From Terriglobia bacterium (GTDB lineage Bacteria; Acidobacteriota; Terriglobia; Bryobacterales; UBA6623): a stretch of DNA of 34,061 nucleotides. The position numbers and the translations under genes were made by a program. Of the stretch, positions 30,054 to 34,061 are shown in pieces (the stretch's first letter is position 1; each line of letters opens with the position of its first letter). The notes below the pieces were generated by a model. That model was not told the DNA's origin. It saw nothing but the letters and a program-made list of their open reading frames with translations, and ran no database searches. The stretch lies in the NCBI GenBank assembly GCA_009838515.1, contig VXRL01000080.1:1-34061 (forward strand). The letters are read 5' to 3'.

Positions 30054-32488
30054 TGCGCTCGCCGGCCTCGAGCGCGGCCTCGGTCGAGTACTGCCAGATC
30101 GCCCTCCCAGTCCCGCTGGACCGGACATTCACGTACTTGGTGCCCGAGGGGCTGCGCGACCGGGAATTGGTCGGATGCCGCGCACTTGTCCCCTTCGGGC
30201 GGCGCAAGCATGTCGGCGTCGTGCTGTCTGTCGACCGCGTCGCCCCAGACTTTGAAGTCCGGCCTTTGGCCAGGCTGTTAGATGACAGCCCGGTGCTGAA
30301 TTCCGAGTTGCGCGAACTGGCCGAGTGGGTGGCCGATTACTACTCCACTCCGGTCGGTGAAGTCCTCAGGGCGATGCTTCCGCTGGGGGGAGAGACGCAT
30401 TCGAAGAAGATGGTCTCGATCACCCCTGAGGGCGAAGCCGAGCTGGGCGCGCGGCTGTGGCCTAGCACAGCCGACGAAGAGGTGCTGGCGGCGCTGCTGC
30501 GCAAGCCGCTCACGCTCCAGGGCCTGTCAAGGAAGCTTGCCGGCGGTGCCGATGCGGTGTGGCGCCTCCGCAGCCGCGGCTTGGTCGCGGTCGAGGAGGT
30601 CGTGGAGGAGCGCGACCCCACGATGGCGCGCGGGGCAGTCCTGTTGGTCGAACTGGGGGACCCGGACGCGGCACCTTCCAGACCTAGGGCGGCCGAGCGC
30701 TGGCTTCTGGACTATCTGCGGCGCAATCCGGGCTACCACGACATCCGAGCGCTGGCGATCGAGCGCTCTGACGCGGTTCCGACTGCACGCAGGCTCTCGA
30801 AGTCCGGGTCGGTGCGGCTAGAGGCCGTCCACACGCCCCTGCACTCCGGGCGACCCACGACCGGGCTCGAGCTGAATCCGGCCCAAGGGAACGCCTTGGC
30901 CGAGATCCGGTTGGCAGTCGGTGCAGGGCGGTTCGAGACCTTCCTGCTCCATGGAGTGACCGGCTCGGGCAAGACCGAGGTCTACCTCAGGGCCATCGAA
31001 GAGGTGCTCAACCGAGGTCGGTCTGCATTGCTGCTGGTGCCCGAAATCGGGCTGACTCCCTCGGTCGCCTCGAATTTCTTCGGCCGTTTCGGCGACCAGG
31101 TGGCTGTGCTGCATAGCGGCCTGAGCGACCTCCAGCGAGCCGACCAGTGGCGGCGCATCCAGTCTGGGAAGGGCCGCGTGGTGCTGGGGACGCGGAGCGC
31201 GGTCTTTGCTCCGTTGCGCGATCTCGGCTTGGTGGTGGTGGACGAGGAGCATGACGGCAGCTACAAGCAGGGCGAGTCCGCTCCGCGCTACAACGCTCGC
31301 GACGTCGCCATCGTCAGAGCGCGGGCGGCCGAGGCGGTCGTGGTGCTCGGCTCCGCTACACCGGGCCTGGAAACGCGCAGGAACGCCGAGCTGGGCAAGT
31401 ACCGGCTGCTGTCCATGCCGGAGCGGATTCTGAAGCGGCCGCTGCCCGCCGTCCGCATGGTGGACATGCGGCGCGAGTTTGCGCAGGTGGGGCGGGCGAA
31501 GTTGTTCTCGCGAGAGCTTCAAGCGGCCGTCCGGGCGTGCTTGGAGCGCGACGAGCAGGCCATGATCTTCCTCAACCGGCGCGGCTATTCGACCTATGTG
31601 CTGTGCCGCGCGTGTGGTGCGCGGGTGCAGTGTCCCAACTGCTCGGTCACGCTGACCTACCACAAGCGCGACCGCCGATTGCTGTGCCATTTCTGCGATC
31701 ACGGCGAACCCGTGCCGTCCGTATGCGAGGAATGCGGCAAGGACTTCCTGGATTTTCAGGGCAGCGGATCGGAGCAAGTGGAAGACGCTCTGCGCCAGGC
31801 GTTCCCGCAAGCTCGAATCGCTCGCTTGGACCGCGACACGGTGCGGGGCCGGAATTCGTTCGAGCGGATTCTAGGCTCGTTCAAGGACGGCGACTGCAAT
31901 CTCTTGGTGGGGACCCAGATGATCGCGAAGGGCCACGACATTCCGAACGTAACGCTGGTCTGCGTCGTCAACGCCGACGTCGGTCTCGGCCTGCCGGATT
32001 TCCGAGCGGCGGAACGCACGTTTCAGTTGCTCACGCAGGTGGCTGGCCGCGCCGGCCGCGGCGAGAAGCCCGGCGAGGTGTTGATTCAGACGGTTAATCC
32101 AGAGCACTACGCGGTCGAGCTGGCCGCGAGGCAGGACTACGACGGGTTCTATGCGCGCGAGTCGGCTTTTCGGCGGGACCTTTGGTACCCGCCCTTCACG
32201 TCGATCGCGCTGATGCTGATCCGCAGCCCCAAGCTCCGGGACGCGTTGGAAATGAGCCGCGATCTGGGTCAGCACCTCCAGCCAGTCCCAGAAGGCTTGA
32301 GGCTGCTCGGTCCTGCATCAGCCCCCGTCGCCAAGTTGCGCACCGAGTACCGCTTCCAGTTCGTGGTCAAGTCCGCGAGTCGCAAGGGCCTCGCCCGCTT
32401 GCTGGCGAGCGCCCGTGCGTACGCGCTGGAGCGGCAATGGCCAGCGACGGCGCTGACCGTCGATGTGGATCCTCTCAACTTCCTGTAG
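30053..32488 (+). CDS. priA: Primosomal protein N' (replication restart helicase)
   Basis: PriA reloads the replisome at stalled forks. The 811-residue product has the N-terminal 3'-end-binding domain (about 11-105), the Walker A site GVTGSGKT at 301-308, DEEH at 397-400 and VLGSATPG at 431-438. The zinc-binding segment has eight cysteines at 518, 521, 527, 530, 545, 548, 558 and 561 (CRAC, CPNC, CHFC, CEEC). The C-terminal helicase motifs include LVGTQMIAKGHD and QVAGRAGRG. The ATG at 30053 overlaps the upstream TGA by one base; a TTG one codon earlier is less likely. The gene end overlaps the end of the convergent unknown gene by 14 bases. Very secure. Confidence 0.96.
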   Translation: MRSPASSAASVEYCQIALPVPLDRTFTYLVPEGLRDRELVGCRALVPFGRRKHVGVVLSVDRVAPDFEVRPLARLLDDSPVLNSELRELAEWVADYYSTPVGEVLRAMLPLGGETHSKKMVSITPEGEAELGARLWPSTADEEVLAALLRKPLTLQGLSRKLAGGADAVWRLRSRGLVAVEEVVEERDPTMARGAVLLVELGDPDAAPSRPRAAERWLLDYLRRNPGYHDIRALAIERSDAVPTARRLSKSGSVRLEAVHTPLHSGRPTTGLELNPAQGNALAEIRLAVGAGRFETFLLHGVTGSGKTEVYLRAIEEVLNRGRSALLLVPEIGLTPSVASNFFGRFGDQVAVLHSGLSDLQRADQWRRIQSGKGRVVLGTRSAVFAPLRDLGLVVVDEEHDGSYKQGESAPRYNARDVAIVRARAAEAVVVLGSATPGLETRRNAELGKYRLLSMPERILKRPLPAVRMVDMRREFAQVGRAKLFSRELQAAVRACLERDEQAMIFLNRRGYSTYVLCRACGARVQCPNCSVTLTYHKRDRRLLCHFCDHGEPVPSVCEECGKDFLDFQGSGSEQVEDALRQAFPQARIARLDRDTVRGRNSFERILGSFKDGDCNLLVGTQMIAKGHDIPNVTLVCVVNADVGLGLPDFRAAERTFQLLTQVAGRAGRGEKPGEVLIQTVNPEHYAVELAARQDYDGFYARESAFRRDLWYPPFTSIALMLIRSPKLRDALEMSRDLGQHLQPVPEGLRLLGPASAPVAKLRTEYRFQFVVKSASRKGLARLLASARAYALERQWPATALTVDVDPLNFL

Positions 32489-33044
32489 CCGGGTCGGACG
32501 CGCCGTGCGTTGATCCCGCTTGCCGGGCGCGGGACTGCTCGCGGACTTCCACCCAAGCTTCGAACACGGTGGGATTTTCCAGCCAGGCGGTCAGCCACCG
32601 GAACGCCTCCCGTTGCGCGCTCAGCTTTTTCGGGGAACCGGCCCGTCTCAGCGCTAGATCGAGGTGGTCCTTGGTGCGCCGCACCGCGCGGCGGACATCG
32701 CTTGCCCGCGACTGATCGCTGGCGCTGCAGTACTGGCGAGCGAGCTCAACCAATGATCGCTTGCAGCCGGCGAGGTCGCTTACCGGGATCTTCGTTCGCA
32801 GATCCACGGGCAAGCCTCCGATCGCACGGTCGACCTCCACGTTCGTCTCGAGCAGGATCGAGAGCAGGTAGCGGTCAGACGGCGGCTTGGTCCGATTCAC
32901 ATGGGTGAGCACGTGCCTGCGGATCTGGAGCAGTTCGCGGCGGCCCACCACGGCAGGCTCGCGCTGGGCCAGATACTCGAGCACCGCGCCGCGCACGGAC
33001 TGGCGCTTGGGCGAGGGCTCCGCCTCAGCGGATTGACTGCTCAT
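32475..33044 (-). CDS. Soluble unknown protein encoded after mltG
   Basis: I do not recognise this 189-residue protein. From the ATG at 33044 it has a short polar start (MSSQSAEAEPSPKRQ). A helical segment (GAVLEYLAQREPAVVGRREL) could be a winged-helix-like fold and is followed by RRHVLTHVNRTKPPSDRY. A long helical, charged C-terminal half contains ELARQYCSASDQ and a basic RRAVRRTKDHLDLALRR stretch. No signal or membrane helix is seen. The start overlaps the end of mltG by 20 bases, and its stop lies 14 bases inside the priA end on the other strand. A frame open to 33101 is possible, but the extra residues lie inside mltG. The overlap suggests translational coupling with MltG. Confidence 0.68.
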   Translation of the reverse strand: MSSQSAEAEPSPKRQSVRGAVLEYLAQREPAVVGRRELLQIRRHVLTHVNRTKPPSDRYLLSILLETNVEVDRAIGGLPVDLRTKIPVSDLAGCKRSLVELARQYCSASDQSRASDVRRAVRRTKDHLDLALRRAGSPKKLSAQREAFRWLTAWLENPTVFEAWVEVREQSRARQAGSTHGASDPATGS

Positions 33045-34061
33045 GTCGGCGCAGTGCTTGGACGGCGAGGTTGTGGTCACGCAAGCTCGTCGAGAAAGCA
33101 TGCCCCTGTCCGTGGCCGGGTTTGGCGCAGAAGAACAGATAGTCGCTCTCGTCGGGAGCGAATGCGGCGTTGAGCGACATCAAGCCAGGATTCGCGATCG
33201 GCCCCGGCGGCAATCCGTCATGAATATACGTGTTGTAGACGTGCGGATCGGACAGGTCGGAGAGGTAGATCTTGCCGCGATAGCGCCCATCGAGTATTAG
33301 GCCGTAAATGATGGTGGGATCGCATTGCATTAGCATTCCGCGCTGTAAGCGATTGTGAAACACCGAGGACACTAGGCCGCGCTCGTCAGGTTTCTCGGTC
33401 TCCTTCTCGATCATCGAAGCCAGCACCAGCGCATCCCAGTCCGAGATCTCCGCCGTGCGCTGGCTGCTAGCCGCTGCGAGCGCGTCGCGGAATCCGGCAA
33501 GCATGGCATCGAGCAGGTCATGCACGGTGGATGTCTTTGCCAGGTTGTAGGTCTCTGGAAACAGTAGCCCCTCCAACGTCTTCGCTTCAGGAAGGATGTC
33601 CTTGGCCAGGCCGGGATCCGCTGTCAGGGCAATGAACTCTTCCTTGGTGCTCAAGCCCTCGGAGGCCACGATCTCGGCGATTTCGAAGCGGTTCAGGCCC
33701 TCGGGAATCGTGAGCGGGTAGAGGATCACCCTGCCTGAAGCCAGCTTCTCGAACGCTTCGGCGGCGGATATCGGGCCCTCGAACTCATACTCTCCGGCCA
33801 TCAGTTTTGCGGATCGATCCCACAGCCGCTCCCACAGGAAGCCCCACTTCGAGGCAATGACACCAGCCCCTTCGAGCTTTTCGGCGATTTCCATCGATGT
33901 CAGGCCCCGCCCGATCTCGACCACGACGGGCTCTTCAAATGGGTCGCTAGGCCCTTCGGTGCCGGGGCCGCCGCCGCCGCCGCCCCCCCCCGGGGGCCCA
34001 GAGCCCCCCCGCGGGGGCGGGCCTGAGCCGCGCGGCTGAAGACGGCAAAAGACAAACCGCC
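33025..34061 (-). CDS. mltG: Endolytic murein transglycosylase MltG (partial, N-terminus off the edge)
   Basis: MltG cuts nascent glycan strands at the inner membrane. The frame stops at 33025 and stays open to the right edge. Numbered from the GTG at 33924, a LysM-like subdomain (1-65) carries VEIGRGLTSMEIAEKL and AGEYEF. The catalytic part has LFPETYNLAK (121-130), ASMIEKETEKPDERG with Glu173 (like Glu218 of Escherichia coli), VFHNRLQRGMLMQCDPTIIYG and later YNTYIHDGLPPGPIANPG. The C-terminus ends QSIR, 20 bases into the next gene. The usual transmembrane helix is not seen. Instead, upstream residues read as Gly- and Pro-rich low complexity, then RFVFCRLQPRGSGP at the edge. That segment may be an assembly artefact. 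The identity is secure, the N-terminus is not. Confidence 0.9.
   Translation of the reverse strand, partial: RFVFCRLQPRGSGPPPRGGSGPPGGGGGGGGPGTEGPSDPFEEPVVVEIGRGLTSMEIAEKLEGAGVIASKWGFLWERLWDRSAKLMAGEYEFEGPISAAEAFEKLASGRVILYPLTIPEGLNRFEIAEIVASEGLSTKEEFIALTADPGLAKDILPEAKTLEGLLFPETYNLAKTSTVHDLLDAMLAGFRDALAAASSQRTAEISDWDALVLASMIEKETEKPDERGLVSSVFHNRLQRGMLMQCDPTIIYGLILDGRYRGKIYLSDLSDPHVYNTYIHDGLPPGPIANPGLMSLNAAFAPDESDYLFFCAKPGHGQGHAFSTSLRDHNLAVQALRRHEQSIR
33961..34020. repeat. G/C low-complexity tract near the right edge
   Basis: Repeated GCC, a run of nine or more C, GGGGG, then further C and G runs make up nearly all of these 60 bases. In the mltG frame the tract encodes polyglycine and proline. 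The composition is unlike the rest of the window, and it sits close to the sequence end. Confidence 0.85.

Noticed and set aside
30818..31810. Open frame of 330 codons opposite priA
   Set aside because: It lies antisense to the helicase core and the zinc region of priA, with no domain of its own.
1..34061. CRISPR array, prophage, insertion sequence, tRNA or rRNA
   Set aside because: No regularly spaced repeats, no transposase or phage protein among the frames, and no cloverleaf or rRNA segment was recognised by eye; a covariance-model scan would be needed to exclude small RNAs.

Overview
The window is a GC-rich, densely coded bacterial segment with short intergenic gaps, mixed ATG/GTG/TTG starts and no recognisable mobile element, CRISPR array, tRNA or rRNA. 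Three things point to Acidobacteriota, probably near Bryobacterales/Solibacter: the left-edge fragment resembles the C-terminal domain that recurs in Solibacter-type surface proteins (TIGR03437-like); the secreted TPR-type protein at 14987-16207 has a look common in that group; and sulfatase, PQQ-type propeller, Gfo/Idh and TonB-type genes occur together. The taxonomy is inferred from protein style, not measured.

Layout. 1-1.8 kb (+): a partial surface protein, a VTT/DedA membrane protein and a SAM hydrolase. 1.8-4.8 kb (-): formate-THF ligase (fhs) and an M23 endopeptidase. The M23 gene is divergent from thiL (4970-5902, +); the shared control region holds a good sigma70-type promoter and a perfect 20-bp palindrome. 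5.9-14.9 kb (-) is one long co-directional block. In transcription order it runs nadE, PQQ-like propeller, Gfo/Idh oxidoreductase, TonB-like transducer, Tat-type sulfatase, a small four-helix membrane protein and an SSF symporter. The sulfatase and the small protein overlap by GTGA. 15-16.2 kb (-): a secreted TPR-like protein. 16.2-16.9 kb: the longest non-coding stretch, ending in an AT-richer leader with a TTGACA promoter and repeats before a small basic coiled-coil protein (+).

17.2-19.6 kb (-): a 781-residue fusion of a beta-lactamase-fold hydrolase with a DUF1343/NamZ-type muramidase, probably for stripping muropeptides. 19.9-21.2 kb (+): serS, convergent with a GT2 glycosyltransferase plus sulfotransferase pair (-). 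22.9-28.2 kb (+): an NHLRC2-like thioredoxin/NHL protein, a long-chain acyl-CoA synthetase and a BamA-like five-POTRA protein lacking the barrel. 28.2-29.2 kb (-): a DUF3592 membrane protein. 29.3-32.5 kb (+): an SGNH hydrolase coupled to priA. 32.5-34.1 kb (-): mltG, running off the right edge, then an overlapping unknown gene whose end overlaps the end of priA.

Common themes are envelope and peptidoglycan work (M23, NamZ fusion, MltG, POTRA, TonB, sulfatase, GT/sulfotransferase) beside core housekeeping (fhs, thiL, nadE, serS, fadD, priA). Most of the window is ordinary chromosome. The best leads for something little described are the sulfatase/small membrane protein/symporter operon, the amidase-muramidase fusion, the barrel-less POTRA protein and the small basic protein with its structured leader. 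The right edge carries a G/C low-complexity tract that may be an assembly problem.
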